Shown piece after piece: positions 32,643 through 44,600 of a DNA stretch of 64,000 bases. The stretch is from Pyrenophora tritici-repentis (Eukaryota > Ascomycota > Dothideomycetes > Pleosporales > Pleosporaceae). Under the pieces are notes generated by a model that was not told the origin of the DNA, ran no database searches, and saw nothing but the letters and a program-made list of their open reading frames with translations. The stretch lies in contig NC_089391.1 of assembly GCF_003171515.1 (NCBI RefSeq), positions 62,001 through 126,000 on the forward strand, written 5' to 3'. The translations under genes were made by a program, and so were the position numbers. Positions within the stretch are counted from its first letter, which is position 1, and every line of letters starts with the position of its first letter.

Positions 32643-34964
32643 ATGGCTGACCAGTCGCCTGATTACAAAACGCTGTTCCTCGAAGAACAATGCAGACGCA
32701 AAGCCGCGGAGCAGGCGCAGAATGAGGCAGAGCAGGCGAAGAATGAGGCAGAGCAGGCGAAGAATGAGGCGGAGCAGGCGAAGAATGAGGCCGAAGAGAA
32801 AACTCGCAAGACGACTCTTCCAGAGTTTCTCGACGCCTGTCACGATAATCTATACTCCGGTCTCACCGTCCAGACCGATGCGACCTTGTCGACGCGGGGC
32901 GACCCTGCGAATGCGAATAACAAGCTTCGACCTGAGAAGCTCCTTCTATGGAAGGATTTCCCAGCACAACAAGCAGCGATTTGGGACAAACTTATGGGGT
33001 CTGACTTCGCGTTAGAGCGACACTTCACCTCGCTGCATACGTTGAAAGAGTCTGGTGAAGCTATCCGACGGAAGATGATGAGTTCTGAGCTAGATTTGCA
33101 TCTCTTCCAACGTACCACTGTAGACGACCCTGTAACGTCTATTATCGAACGATTATACGACCAACAAATACTACGACAGGAGTTTGGACTCAAGGGTTCG
33201 ATACAGTTTGAGAATCACGCCAACACCCTCAGCCCGGAAACGCAACTAGAGAGCATTAGTTCCATGACCATCTCCGGGACTCAGCGACGACGGTCACCAC
33301 GCCTACAGGCCAAGGCCCAGGCCCAAGACAACTCCGTGGACGCACCTCGCGCCCAAACAGCACGATCGTCCCGTCCTCGAGCCGATCAGTTCTGCGTCTA
33401 CAACACCAGCACTCAGAATACAGAGACTCGCGTAGCGGCCTTTATCACGGAATACAAACCTCCGCACAAGCTGCCACTCGGGTATATAAACGAGGGTTTG
33501 GGGGATATGGAACTCGAGGAGGTGATTCTATGTCGCGAAACGGATACTCCTCGCGACCACTTTCGCCGGCTGATGGCTGCAGTCATCACACAAGCATTTT
33601 CTTATATGGTCAAGCTTGGGGTGGAGTATGGTTGCGTGTGCACTGGCGAAGCTTTCGTCTTCCTACGCATTCCTGACGATCCTAGAACGGCTCAGTACTT
33701 CCTCTCCGTTCCGAAAGGGGACGTCGGGGACACCACAGGATGGACATCGGACTTAGACGGAACAAATCGCCTGCATCTAACAGCTGTTGCTCAGATGCTA
33801 GCTTTCACGCTTCAGGCGCTGCAGACACCGCCCCGTAGCCACAAATGGCGTGCCGACGCCGCCTCTCAACTCAATGGCTGGGAGGTTACGTATGAAGACC
33901 TGCTAGATACTATCCATGTAGAAGATGCGCCATCATCGGAGTACCGTCCACCTCGCCACAATGAGTTCCTTCGCATGTCACCTATCCAGCTCCGGCGGAG
34001 GCATACCCCAATTAGCTCTTCAAGCTGCGCGCGACCGCAGGATCAGCACGCAGCTAGCGACGAAGAACCCGACTCCGATACTCCAAGCCGGCGGCAACCT
34101 TCACCCTCGCGCCAGCCTCGCACACACGCCGCTACCAGCAGCTCTTCGCCGAGTCGGAGTTCCCATAGAGGACAAAGTGGACAGTATTGCACTCAAAACT
34201 GCATACTAGGGTTAGTCCGAGGGGGTCCACTTGATATGTCGTGCCCAAATGTGCGAGATCATGGGGAAAGCCATCATCAGATCGATTCACCGACCTTCCT
34301 CACTCTTATACGCCGACAGCTCTCAAACGACTTAGATACTGACTGCAAGCCTGTGAGTCTGCCTGGCGCTTGCGGCGTCTTATTCCAAGTTCGGCTGAAA
34401 TCGCACGGGTACATGGTAGCAGCCAAGTGCACTCCCATTGACTTCGTCCATCGTCTTCATCATGAAGCTACCGTTTATGACCTCCTCCGTCCGATCCAGG
34501 GTATACATGTACCAGTTCATCTAGGCAACATAGACCTGGAAACCCCCTATTTCTACGAGGGTATTTGTGAGCTTGTCCACATGATGTTTCTTAGTTTTGG
34601 AGGGAAGCGGATCGCCCAACACCTCACCGCCAAGAACCGGCTTTCCGTTACCCAACAAGTCGACTGCTCAGCCCAAGCTATTCACAACCTTAGTATCTTG
34701 CATAAAGACCTTATGCCTCGAAACCTGTTGTGGAATGAGGAGACGGGCCGAGTGATGGTGGTTGATTTCGAGCGGGCAGAGTTCATCAAGCCACGACCTA
34801 TACTAGGTACCATCTCGGCGAACAGGAAGAGGAAGAGAGTGTGCAATACAGGGTTGTCTAAACGTGGAGAAGATAGTCTTTCTATTTTTTTGCGAGAAAG
34901 AAAACGGGTAACTATTGAACTGCGTGGACTACACGAACGCCACCAAGTTCTACCTAGCCAATAA
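32643..34964 (+). CDS. predicted protein kinase with N-terminal nuclease-like segment
   Basis: A 773-residue intronless ORF (gccATGGCT). Residues 21-52 are a coiled coil of AEQAKNE heptads. About 250-395 is an alpha/beta segment with AFITEYKPPHK; its E270-x-K272 resembles the last part of a PD-(D/E)xK active site, but the fold is inference. Residues 455-510 are a Ser/Arg/Pro linker. A kinase-like domain follows: Gly-rich loop PGACG (574-578), Lys in VAAK (595), Glu in HHEAT (608), HKDLMPRN (687-694) and VVDFE (706-710). Little follows DFE, so the C-lobe is short, as in FunK1-like or RIO/Bud32-like kinases. All key catalytic residues are present. Confidence 0.7.
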   Translation: MADQSPDYKTLFLEEQCRRKAAEQAQNEAEQAKNEAEQAKNEAEQAKNEAEEKTRKTTLPEFLDACHDNLYSGLTVQTDATLSTRGDPANANNKLRPEKLLLWKDFPAQQAAIWDKLMGSDFALERHFTSLHTLKESGEAIRRKMMSSELDLHLFQRTTVDDPVTSIIERLYDQQILRQEFGLKGSIQFENHANTLSPETQLESISSMTISGTQRRRSPRLQAKAQAQDNSVDAPRAQTARSSRPRADQFCVYNTSTQNTETRVAAFITEYKPPHKLPLGYINEGLGDMELEEVILCRETDTPRDHFRRLMAAVITQAFSYMVKLGVEYGCVCTGEAFVFLRIPDDPRTAQYFLSVPKGDVGDTTGWTSDLDGTNRLHLTAVAQMLAFTLQALQTPPRSHKWRADAASQLNGWEVTYEDLLDTIHVEDAPSSEYRPPRHNEFLRMSPIQLRRRHTPISSSSCARPQDQHAASDEEPDSDTPSRRQPSPSRQPRTHAATSSSSPSRSSHRGQSGQYCTQNCILGLVRGGPLDMSCPNVRDHGESHHQIDSPTFLTLIRRQLSNDLDTDCKPVSLPGACGVLFQVRLKSHGYMVAAKCTPIDFVHRLHHEATVYDLLRPIQGIHVPVHLGNIDLETPYFYEGICELVHMMFLSFGGKRIAQHLTAKNRLSVTQQVDCSAQAIHNLSILHKDLMPRNLLWNEETGRVMVVDFERAEFIKPRPILGTISANRKRKRVCNTGLSKRGEDSLSIFLRERKRVTIELRGLHERHQVLPSQ
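32705..32791 (+). repeat. 21 bp coding tandem repeat (AEQAKNE x4)
   Basis: Four near-identical 21 bp units of the type GAGCAGGCGAAGAATGAGGC encode a heptad coiled coil. Copy number probably varies between strains. Confidence 0.85.
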
Positions 34965-35063
34965 TTGGACCCCACCAACTTTCTGCACCTTCACAAGCGT
35001 ACAACTCAACTACCTTTTAGAGCACTGTATAAATATTGCTGTTGTAGATTAAACAGTACCTAC

Positions 35064-35225
35064 CACAGTCCGCAACAATCAATTAAGTGGGTCCTAGAAG
35101 GTTCAGATTGGATTGATTGATTACCGCTTTAAGCCTAGTAGTTACCTATAGGAGTTTAAGCCCTACCTAGATAGGTAAGTGGGTCTAGGAGAGTGACCGG
35201 ATTGAATTGATTGTTGCGGAGTCTA
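35064..35225. mobile_element. hAT MITE copy B (162 bp)
   Basis: Same sequence as copy A at 7455-7616, with no difference found by eye. Flanked by 8 bp duplications GTACCTAC at 35056-35063 and 35226-35233. It lies 100 bp beyond the kinase stop codon, so it may fall in that gene's 3' untranslated region. Confidence 0.95.
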
Positions 35226-35478
35226 GTACCTACACTATCTTCTTGCAAGTACGTGAGTTGTGCCCAGTCTCTCTGCACCTTGTGCAGCGCGCTAGAGCCT
35301 GGCGGCTGAGGCCTGACCTTGACCTTGTTCACGCTCTATCTGATTACTGGTTAGCCTTCTGCTCATGGCCTCTGGAAGAAGCCGTATGCGGCCGCAGAAA
35401 TAGCCTAGTAGAGAGACTGTGCAGCCCCATAGGTGTATACCATCTGTGGACCTATGCCTATTCGGACTTATTTTCCCT

Positions 35479-36534
35479 CTATTCTCCACCATAATTCTGC
35501 CGTGCGAGGGCCGCGCAGATATCTCGCAAGTTCTCATCCTCTTGATACTGCGGTCGAGGCGTCTTAAATATCTTCTCTCTCCTTTCTCCTTCCGGCCACG
35601 CAAGTCGTCTCTTCTCCACTTCATGCTTTTCGAGGGCTTCCTGACTGGTGAATGTACGGCCGTACACACAGGCAAACCTAGCTACTGAAGGCCCGATCTG
35701 CGTCAACACGGGCTCCAATTTCATAAAAGCGAAGGAAGAGACTAAGGAGCTGTCTTGTTGTTGGTTTTGAGTAAGAGACTTGTCGGCTTGTCGCCTGTGG
35801 TATAAAGAGTCGCGCTTGTGTAGTGAGAGCACTGAAGATGTGATAGTGCCTGGTACTGGCCCGAAAGCTGGGGGAATCGAAGTCGGAGGTGAATGTGGAG
35901 CTGTGAATGGCACTGAGACCGGCGTTGTGCCTTTGGGCGTAGACCCGAATCTAGGCTTTCCTGCCTGATGAGTCTTCGAGTACCGCAAATGATTTCTCAG
36001 CTTCTTCTCGTTGGTAAAGTTCTGTCCACAAGGGCACAGTATTTTTTGCGCTATTGCTTCACAAGATGGAATGGGACGCTTCCCTGCCGCTAATACCGAA
36101 TCCGCGCCCGAATTTAATTCTGGGTCCTCAATCAAATCCAATGTAGTCGAACACGCATCCATCCGTTACTTATAACCTGCACAGCGGCATCCATGTCTTT
36201 GAAGTTCATCGTGATTTTTGAACGTGCTACCACACCAGCAGGCTACAGAGGCCACAGGCCTGGGCGTTGAAGCTGGAATTGAAGCTCTAGCTGGAATCGC
36301 GGCGGCCCTTCGATTGGAGCTTAGAGCCATAGAGATGACATTCTCTCCCTTCTGATGGGTTCCGCAGACCCGTTTATGCCCTAAATACGTCTCCACGTTC
36401 TCGAAACTTTTACCGCAAGGGCAGCGAACCTGGAATGTGCTGATTCTTCCTGCTGCGTCCGCCATTTCGATCTCCGCATAAGATAAGGTAATTTCAACGA
36501 ATAGTAAGCGGAAGACTAAAGGTAGGTATAGCAA
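35479..36534 (-). pseudogene. C2H2-type zinc-finger protein, one nonsense codon
   Basis: Minus-strand ORFs 36534-36166 and 36162-35479 are in the same frame, separated by a single TAA at 36166-36168. Together they give about 351 residues with four finger-like units: CPCGKSFENVETYLGHKRVC, CWCGSTFKNHDELQRHGC, CPCGQNFTNEKKLRNHLRYS and a fourth lacking its second Cys (CVYGRTFTSQEALEKHE). The likely true start is the internal MADAAGRIS. I tested an intron across the stop; no GT-AG pair kept the frame. It probably encoded a nuclear nucleic-acid-binding protein. TAA could come from CAA. Confidence 0.6.
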
Positions 36535-37387
36535 GTTAGGCAGTGTTGTAAACTTGATCTATATTAGCGTAAGATTTCTGTAGTCAAGTTGGGTCACTCG
36601 CCAAATATCATATTCTACACATCTGAAAATTCTCGCATCTAACAGTATGAAAGTTAGTATGTTATGTTTCTCGAGCTCAACCTACCCCGCATCTGTCAAC
36701 GAAGGGGGAAGTGGTGGGTCTATTTTTGCGGGGTTGGTGTCAGATGATAGACTGATCTGTTCATCTGATTCGCCAGCCGCGCACATATACCTGTTCAAGT
36801 GTACGCGTTGTGCGACGTACGAGCTGTATGTTCCCACTTGCGTACTTGCATATTTTCCTAAGTCTCAACAAAGAGCACAGCGGGTCCAGGCTCAGATAGA
36901 CCGTGTTGCTTCCTTGCGAGGAGTATGTACGTACATACGTTCAAGGATGAAATCGAGAGGGAAACTGGCTTGAGTACGTTGTTGATAAACGGGCTAAAAG
37001 CTGAGACTTAAAGTGACCGGGAACCTGATCCCGCCTCAGACGGCTGGACACAATGCAGCCCATGCTACGGTGCGCAGCACTAGATCGCCCATCTTAGATA
37101 GCACGGCCCGCACATAGTGCTGATCTAAAAGAAGCCGATTGAATGAGTTATTATTTACTGTTAGTGTCACGGTATCCTCTCGTACCCCCTGACACCTGCA
37201 CGTGCCGCACTCGCTTATGCGCACGTGCCTCACTTTGTATATCTTCAGCTCGCTCTGCGTACAGCTATCCTCTTGTACCACACCTAAGTATCGTACCTAG
37301 CATATCCAATCGAGCTTCTGAAGCAAGTTTGATGTCCCTGCTCGTTGCCTCTTGTGACAGTTAGTTAAAGTGAGGCGGTCGTGTAAC
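36535..37387. other. intergenic, nothing recognised
   Basis: Only short ORFs on both strands and no motif. A family-1 LTR copy follows. Confidence 0.45.
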
Positions 37388-37577
37388 TGTCGGATCGTGA
37401 GTATCGGTAGAGACGTCGGCTGCTTGACACTTCGGCCCGACTTCGGCCCACCTTGCGCAGAGCTTAGGTGTACCTTCGTAGCAGCTATGTTCGTAGACAA
37501 TGCGAATACCAATACCAGTCACCAGAAGAACCTCGTTGTTATTATTTACCCGTACGATCGTACAAGGCCTACCAACA
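37388..37577. repeat. solo LTR, family 1, copy 2 (190 bp)
   Basis: Nearly identical to 1402-1589, with the same TGTCGG..CCAACA ends and small indels near 37500 and 37540. Flanks GTAAC and ACTTG do not match, so this copy lacks a visible target duplication. Confidence 0.8.
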
Positions 37578-37614
37578 ACTTGCTTGTTTATGTGGTCCCC
37601 GATGTGCTTGCATA

Positions 37615-37695
37615 CATGGGCAAACCGATTAACCGGTTGAATTTACCGACCGAAACAACCGACCGGTCGAACCGGTTAAACCGATTAGACCAGTT
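37615..37695. repeat. cluster of AACCGGTT-type palindromes
   Basis: ACCGGTT, ACCGGTC and AACCGATT motifs recur about eight times within 80 bp. It could be a binding-site cluster or a decayed satellite; function unknown. Confidence 0.5.
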
Positions 37696-37870
37696 GGATT
37701 TTATAACGTATCTATCTACTAACCAAAATCAGCCTCAGTACACTTAACCAGCTGTTGATCTAACTCATTTGCAGCACTTTGATCGACATAGGGATCCGGC
37801 GTGATAGGAAATCCTAATCCACTCGCTCGAACAGGGTAAATGTGCCCCCTTTTCAGCTAATTGCCTATAC

Positions 37871-38105
37871 TGTTAAGAATATGTTAGGTTCAGTCCAGGT
37901 CGGCGGGGTGAGGCTCGTGGAGTAAGCCCGAGCAGAAGGACCGACGCTGAATGATGATCTGTCATGTACGTCCTAAGATCATCATAACAATAAGTAGAGA
38001 GAACAATAGCTCTAAGTGTAGTTCAATCTAATACGTTGTTACCTTTCGTACCTCTACTCGGTCGCCTATGGTAGTCATACCACCAGAGGAGACCTTGTTC
38101 CAATA
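37871..38105 (+). repeat. diverged LTR related to family 3
   Basis: Starts TGTTAAGAATATGTTAGG, then GTTCAGTCCAGG; ends GAGACCTTGTTCCAATA. Both ends match family 3 while the middle is unlike it. No target duplication. Confidence 0.55.
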
Positions 38106-40216
38106 AAATGTAAAATTTCATGTAAGCAGATCACGTGAGGAACATCAAAATCCACGAACACCAAAACTCCGACCGCCGACATGCTCCGCAATACCCCGCA
38201 ATGCCCCGCTATTGGCTGCGCAACACTCCACGTAGATACTCAGACTTGCTTTCACGATACTCGCTTTCATTAATTGCCTAATTGGGTAATACGTGGCATT
38301 TCACTCGCAAAAACATTATCGCGCAACCAGCTGCTGCGACACTATATAATGAGATCATGCCCCGCCTCCGCTCCAAATCTTTGACACTCAACTCCAATAC
38401 TTTTTTTGGATAGTCAACCGCAACGACGTTTGCCTTCAAGACCTCCCTGAGCACAGGCTTGCCTCCCTGTTCAAAGGCAAAAGTCCATGGATCGTATCCA
38501 TGGCCACGACGACACTCGAGAACGAGACGCGAGACGATGACGACCGACGACGACAGCACAGCTATGGCGACATGGGTTACTTCGTACACTGATGCGAAGC
38601 TCCTTCATGGTCTACTCTACCTTCTTGTCCCAATTTATCAAGGGCCAACGCGCAGGTGACCATGTAGTCTTTGCCTGTCATACCTGCTTGCAGGGTGTGT
38701 ATCTATGCGGTAGCGGGTCTGTCGAATTGGGAGACGTTGTCGCGTATGAGGTTTTGGTTTGTTGTTGTGTGGTGCCCTTTATATTGACGTGATGCTATTT
38801 CTCTTTTTGCTATCTGTCTTGCTGTTCCTCTTCTCGCTGTTTCTCTTCTTTTTTTTTAGCAAAAGACCTGATCAATCTGTTGCTGACACTGGGCCGATTA
38901 CCCCGTTGCCTCTGGATACGACTACTGGATACCTGAATACGAATACGAACCGAATACCTCGAACGCCTCCGTGGCGAACGTCTACATCGGTAGACATCGA
39001 CAAACTTATACTTTTACGGCACTGTCAGCATCAACTGATAGATCATGCCACTAAGCCCACCCCAACGTAGTATGCTCACTGCTTCGTAAGAAGATGCCGC
39101 GCTACGTTGGGTTGGCACTTACGCTTCACTGGATCAGCCATGCGGCTGTGAAACTGTTCCACTAAATCCACCCCGTCTGCGAAAGGTGGTTACTTCAAAT
39201 AATCTGAGTGCCTTTGATGGGGTGGTTATTTGGGGGCCCTGTTGCTTCTTTCATACGGGAATGTATGGATTTTAGCAAGATACTATTCTAAAGCTTCGGC
39301 TGTCTGATAGTAACCGAGGACTAGACCTGGGGGTCGTTTCTGGAAACCACTGGATGTGGACCAGCAAAGACACTCAAACAGTGTTGACTTTGAATTGGAG
39401 TGAAACACGCTCTTTTATTGCTGCTCGTCTGTCTGCTACAGTAATAGCGCATTTCCCTTCCCTCGACTATGGCGACCGTTGCCGCCGGTTCTGCAGGTGG
39501 TGGAGAGCCACCGCGCCCAGCTGGAAAGCTGCCTCTACTGCTAAACCTACTTGATGCACTTCATGTCCAAGGTACAACTAGTCGTTACGACAACAGCGCC
39601 ATCTTCAAAAATACTGTACGTGCGATATTGGCGGCGTGGGTGCCTGTTGAAGTTGAGTGTCGCGACGGACTTGCCACATGTTGAACCCTATCCTCAAGGA
39701 TCAGTGATTTTATTAATTGCCTATGTACGAGTGTTGGTTGGCTTTGCACTAAGTGCTAGGAATGCATTCTGTGTGGTGATGGTTTCTGATTGATTGTCTT
39801 GCGAAAGAGAACTATGGAAGAGCTAGATGTATGTTAGGAGGTCTGGTCTGAGCGCTGCTCGGACGCCGCGATCAGTGCGCCTGCTCGCGTGACCGAGATC
39901 AGTGCGGCCGATCGCGTGGCTCAGATATCGTTGATATCTGTGATCCGACAACGAGGGAAATAAATGCAAATAACACCCTAGGTGCAACCGACGGCTGCGA
40001 CAGCGATACAGTTATCTAAGATGCCGTACGTGCGATATTAGTGGAGTTGATAGAGCTATCACACGGGAGCAGGGGAAAAAAGTGTAAAGAGTAGTCGTTA
40101 TACATTAACATTGAACTTGCATCTGTCTATGACACCCGTCTGTCTACTGTAAACACCTGGGAAGTAGTCATTGTCCTTTGACATTATACTTGCTGTCCAT
40201 AATACTTGTCTATCTA
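38106..40216. other. intergenic; short ORFs of uncertain status
   Basis: Candidates are a minus-strand ORF at 38278-38589 (103 codons) and a plus-strand ORF at 39469-39684 (71 codons, ATGGCGACCGTTGCC start). Neither has a recognised domain. Around 39840-39960 are repeated GATCAGTGCG motifs and the palindrome AGATATCGTTGATATCT. Confidence 0.35.
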
Positions 40217-40567
40217 TTAGTTGTAGACGGGGAATTTGGCCTCCTCCACCAGGGCATCATAGATATAAACCCAGCGGGCGACATCGTCCTCACACTCATC
40301 AAGCGGATGTTCCCACTGAGCGACCTCGTCAAAACCAGCTAAGCCGTCAGTCCTGTGTGTGTCGTTCTGGATTTGGAAGATAATGAAAGCGCGTTGGGGG
40401 TCATCCCAGGTAGCCAGGTCTAGACGGATATCGAGGTGGGCCCACACACGACCACCACTCGCAGTAACGCCGACGTCGACGCCAAATTTATAGATGAGGT
40501 TTGTCTGCCTTGCTTCTGCTGCCCAGAGAAGGCGCAGTGGGCCTTCTTGAATGTAGTCGGGGCTCAA
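40217..40567 (-). CDS. hypothetical protein fragment
   Basis: A 116-codon minus-strand ORF with protein-like composition (IYKFGVDVGVTASGG, DDPQRAFIIFQIQND) and no recognised domain. The same frame extends upstream past a TAG near 40590 (YIQTIIL). Further coding-like sequence lies at about 40700-40780 (FVQVQSTFDRTYARD), perhaps an upstream exon. I could not find a splice pair that keeps the phase. It may be the last exon of a decayed gene. Confidence 0.35.
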   Translation of the reverse strand: MSPDYIQEGPLRLLWAAEARQTNLIYKFGVDVGVTASGGRVWAHLDIRLDLATWDDPQRAFIIFQIQNDTHRTDGLAGFDEVAQWEHPLDECEDDVARWVYIYDALVEEAKFPVYN

Positions 40568-41448
40568 GATAATAGTTTGGATATATGGGAGCGCGCAGAG
40601 CTAGACGAGGGTCGGCTTCTGGATGTCGTCTTGTGCAACTGGTTAGCACTTGCGGACAATTTATTTTAGGATTGGTACGTACACTGAGGCTCAAATAGCT
40701 CACGTATTGGAAGGTAAGATTGCTGTCTCGGGCGTACGTGCGGTCGAAAGTGCTCTGGACTTGGACGAAGTAGAACGCCTGGGATGGGCGACGTATTGAC
40801 GATAGTGGAGAGGTTTGGGTTGATTATTCAAGGTGGAGACAGAGAGAGAGAGAGAGGCCAAGTGAGTGGCACATTGAAGGGTACAAGGCAGCAATGCCGT
40901 GGCGAAGCGGCGGACTAGCGGCATCGTCAAGGCAATATCTACTCCAGTGTTCCAAGTCTTTGATCTTGTTCTTATTACTAAGATTACGGCCTTCTTATCG
41001 ACATACAACAGCATCACCCTAAGCAGTATGGCAACTTCTCCACAAGCCCCTCATTACGACGTCGCAGCGGATCTGCCCACCTATGAGGATATTGCCGATA
41101 TGTTTGAAATTGTCGATTCCACTGAATGCTTCTTCACACTGCGTAAGTGCGACTCTATGTTTTGCGTCTACAGCGACTAACACGTCTCTCTAGTCAAAGA
41201 GAGCTTCTTTCGCCGCCCCCGTCACCAGGGTTAACTGTGATGGTGTATTCTTTACTGCTATATCGCTCTCTGCGGAGAAGCGGGCAGCGCTGCCGAGCCC
41301 ACTGCGCACGTTCTTCTCCGGTGAGAATATCATGGATGGTGGCCATCATGTACGCAATCCTACACAAGCAGGACCCTACCATGAACCTGCACGTCACGTT
41401 TAGCAGGCTGCTTAATCCACGCAACCTACCTCTCAACGAGCTTGAACC

Positions 41449-41663
41449 TGTGAACGGTCTGTAGGTACTGTATTCCAGCTACCTAATCCAGATGCTATTT
41501 ACAGTCGAGATGAAGAGAAGAAGAGGAAGTGGGCGGCCATCCCGCTTTGTTTGGGTTGGCGCGCGGCGCACGGTGCACGGGCTGCTGGGGGAAGGAGTGA
41601 TAGAAGGAAGGAAGCGACTAGGCCAGCGGCCTAGTCATGTGACCTAGGGCTCAGCCCGTTACA
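41449..41663 (-). repeat. Gypsy 3' LTR
   Basis: 215 bp, plus strand TGTGAACGG..CCCGTTACA. Identical by eye to the 5' LTR at 46633-46847. Confidence 0.95.
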
Positions 41664-41680
41664 TTACCCCCCTCCTTTCT
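41664..41680 (-). other. Gypsy polypurine tract, overlapping the pol end
   Basis: On the minus strand AGAAAGGAGGGGGGTAA directly abuts the 3' LTR. It encodes the last pol residues (KKGGG) and includes the pol stop codon. Confidence 0.8.
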
Positions 41681-44600
41681 TCTTGGCGCGTAGTTTGATC
41701 CATTTCTTCCAAGCGTCAGTTTTGAGTACGTTACTCACAGGTTCCCATGTCGGTTCTGTGTAGTCCACCCATTTCACGTATGCCTCTTTCGATCCTTTCC
41801 TTCCTTGCTTTATTGTTCTTTCATCCAAAACTCGTTCAACTAACCAGACCTCTTCTCCATCTACCAGTATAGGGCCTGGCTGGGTATCTCCAACCTTCTG
41901 AGATGGAAGTGGGTCGTTTGGCGCATATCGAAGTAGGTCTACGTGGAAGACAGGGTGGATCTTTCCAGGAACGTTGAGCTGGTAGGAGTGGGAATTGACT
42001 TGACGCATAACTTGGTACTTTCCGTGTAGCCAGTCTAATTTCTTAGATGGTCGTGTTGTCTTTACATTTCTGAGGTTTAAAAACACCCAGTCTCCCTCTT
42101 TGTACCGAGGAGCCGCGGTTCTCGCCTTATTAGCCTGGTATTGCTGTTTCTCTTGCGTCATAGCTATTGCAGCTTGCGCCCACTCTGTTGCATCTTGTAG
42201 TCTTTGAAGAAAGCTCTCTGCCAGTACTTCGCCGTCCTTCTTTGGCCGGTTCTGAATAGTTCGTTCCTCTACCAGCTGGATCGGCTCGTTGTGATATCCG
42301 TGCATAAAAAAAAAGGGGCTTAGTCCAGTAGAGGAGGCTTCACGGTTGTTAATTGCCCCTATAACAATAGGTAGAAGCGCGAGCCAGTTCTCTTGCGTGT
42401 ATGTGGCCCAGATGCGAATCATCTTCTCAATCTCCTGGTTCATTCGCTCTGTAGCGCCATCGGTTTGTGGGTGATAGGCTGTTGATAGACGTTGCTCAAT
42501 ATCTAGGAGCTTGCAGAAATGCCTCCAAAGATCGCAAACGAATTGCGGACCTCTATCGCTCGTAATTGCTGTTGGGATACCATGAATTGGATAATGGCGC
42601 TCAAAAAGTCGTTGTGCTACTGCTTCTGCCGAGATGTCGTGCAAGCCTTCCAGTTCTACTCCCTTCGTCAGCCGATCAGTAACTACCATGCAGTTAGTGG
42701 CGTTGTCACGTCCAGACGGTGGTAGGTCAGTAATGAAGTCGATCGATATCTCTCCCCAGATGCGTTCTGGGATAGGTAGCGGTTTTAGGAGGCCTCTCTT
42801 TGTATCTCTCCATATCGTGTTTCTTCCGCAAATTTCGCAATTGCGAACGAACCGTCGCACGTCGCTCGCTGCACCTGACCAGAAGAACTGTCTCGATAGA
42901 ATTGTATAGGTAAGGTCTCGCCCAGGGTGGCCAGTGATGTGTGAATCATGTATGTTCTGAATAATCTGCGTGCGTAGGGGTTCGCAATCAGGGATCCATA
43001 TCCTGTCTCGGAATCGCAACAAGCCTCTTTCATCTAGAGTGCATTCCGCTATGCTCACTGCCTTCTCTTTCTGTAGGATAGTCGGGAGGTTCCGCTCCTT
43101 GTCAGCTACCAGCGTAGTAAGCTCCTGATAGAGTGTGTCCTCCTGCCTGCCTTTATGCCACAGGTTTTGCATGTTCTGGTCTTCGAATAGGCGTATATTT
43201 TTTGTGAAATCAATCTCAGTTGTTGCGGACAGGGGCTGTATTTGGATACTTCTCAGGTGCTTGCTCTGGAAGAGTCGGATAAATCGGGACCGTAGTCGTT
43301 CATCATCGTAGCCGGTTGGAAGGTCTTGTTCTCGTCGTGACAACGCGTCAGGTTTCCCCATAGTCTTCCCCGGCTTCCATTCCAGCGCGAAGTTAAATCG
43401 TGAAATAAGTTCTGACCAACGGACCTGTCTTTCAGATAGCTGACGTTCACGGTAGAAGTATTGAAGGTTCTTATGATCTGTCAGAACTGTGAACTTCTTA
43501 ACCATGTGTAGCTCAGGGGCCCAGGCTTCTAAGCAACGAACAATAGCAAGAAGCTCTTTGTCGTGTATTGGGTAGTTAGCCTCTGTCGCTGAGTGCTTCT
43601 TCGAGTAGTAAGCAACGGGCTGCCAGTTATTATCCTTGTCTTTCTGCAGCAGTAGGCCGCCAGTTGCATATCCTGAAGAGTCGGCCTCTACCAAAGTTTC
43701 TCTCTCTGGGTCGAAGTGGCCTAGTATTGGTGCAGTGACAAGAAGTTCTCTAATGCTTTCGAACGCTTGATCGCAGGCTGCATCCCAATGAAAGACAGCC
43801 TCCTTCTTCGTTAGGTTAATTAAGGGTTGGGCGAGGTCTGAGAATTCCGGGATAAAGACTCGATAGAAGTTGGCAAATCCAATAAAGGCTCGAACGGCCT
43901 TAACTGTCGTTGGTGTAGCCCACTCGCGAATTGCGACTACCTTTTCAGGATCAACCTGGATGCCAACTTCTGCTTCGACAATGTACCCAAGGTATTTGAC
44001 GCGTTTAGTCTCAAACTCGCACTTGTCGATATCGATCTGGAGTCCAGCATCCATCAAGCGCTGAAGAACCTTCCCAACCTTCTGCCTATGATCTTGGAGC
44101 GTTCCTGAGGAATAGATTAAGATGTCGTCGACGTAGGCTGAAACAAAGTCGTCAAGGTAGTCCTGCAGAACACCATTGATGTATCGTTGAAATGCAGCCG
44201 GTGCTCCTGTCAGGCCAAAGGGGGCCACCCGCCATTCGAATAGACCGTATCTAGTTCGGAAAGCTGTCTTCCATTCTTCTCCTTTGGCCACGCGGATCTT
44301 GTGAAAGGCTGCGATAACGTCGAGTTTTGTAAACCATTTAGCTTTTGCTACATTTCTTAGTGTCTCTGTAAACAAAGGTAGTGGATAACGGTCCTTCCTA
44401 GTAATGTTGTTTAGGCCTCGATAGTCAACACAGAATCGGATGCCTCCTCCTGGCTTTTTAATCATCAACACTGGCGCAGCTGCAGGGGAGCCGCTTGCAC
44501 GGATAAAATCCTTGTCTAGCAGCTCAGTGAGGGTTTTCCTAAGCACTAGTAGCTCTTCTCGGCCCATGCCGTAGAGTGGTCCCCATGGAATAGTCTTCTC

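Noticed and set aside
36120..36169. 50 bp GT..AG intron spanning the TAA in the zinc-finger gene
   Set aside because: Removing it shifts the frame and soon meets a stop, so a nonsense codon is the better explanation.
40630..40702. 73 bp GT..AG intron in the hypothetical gene near 40.2-40.8 kb
   Set aside because: The signals look good (GTGAGC..GCTAAC..AG) but the phase does not join the two open frames.
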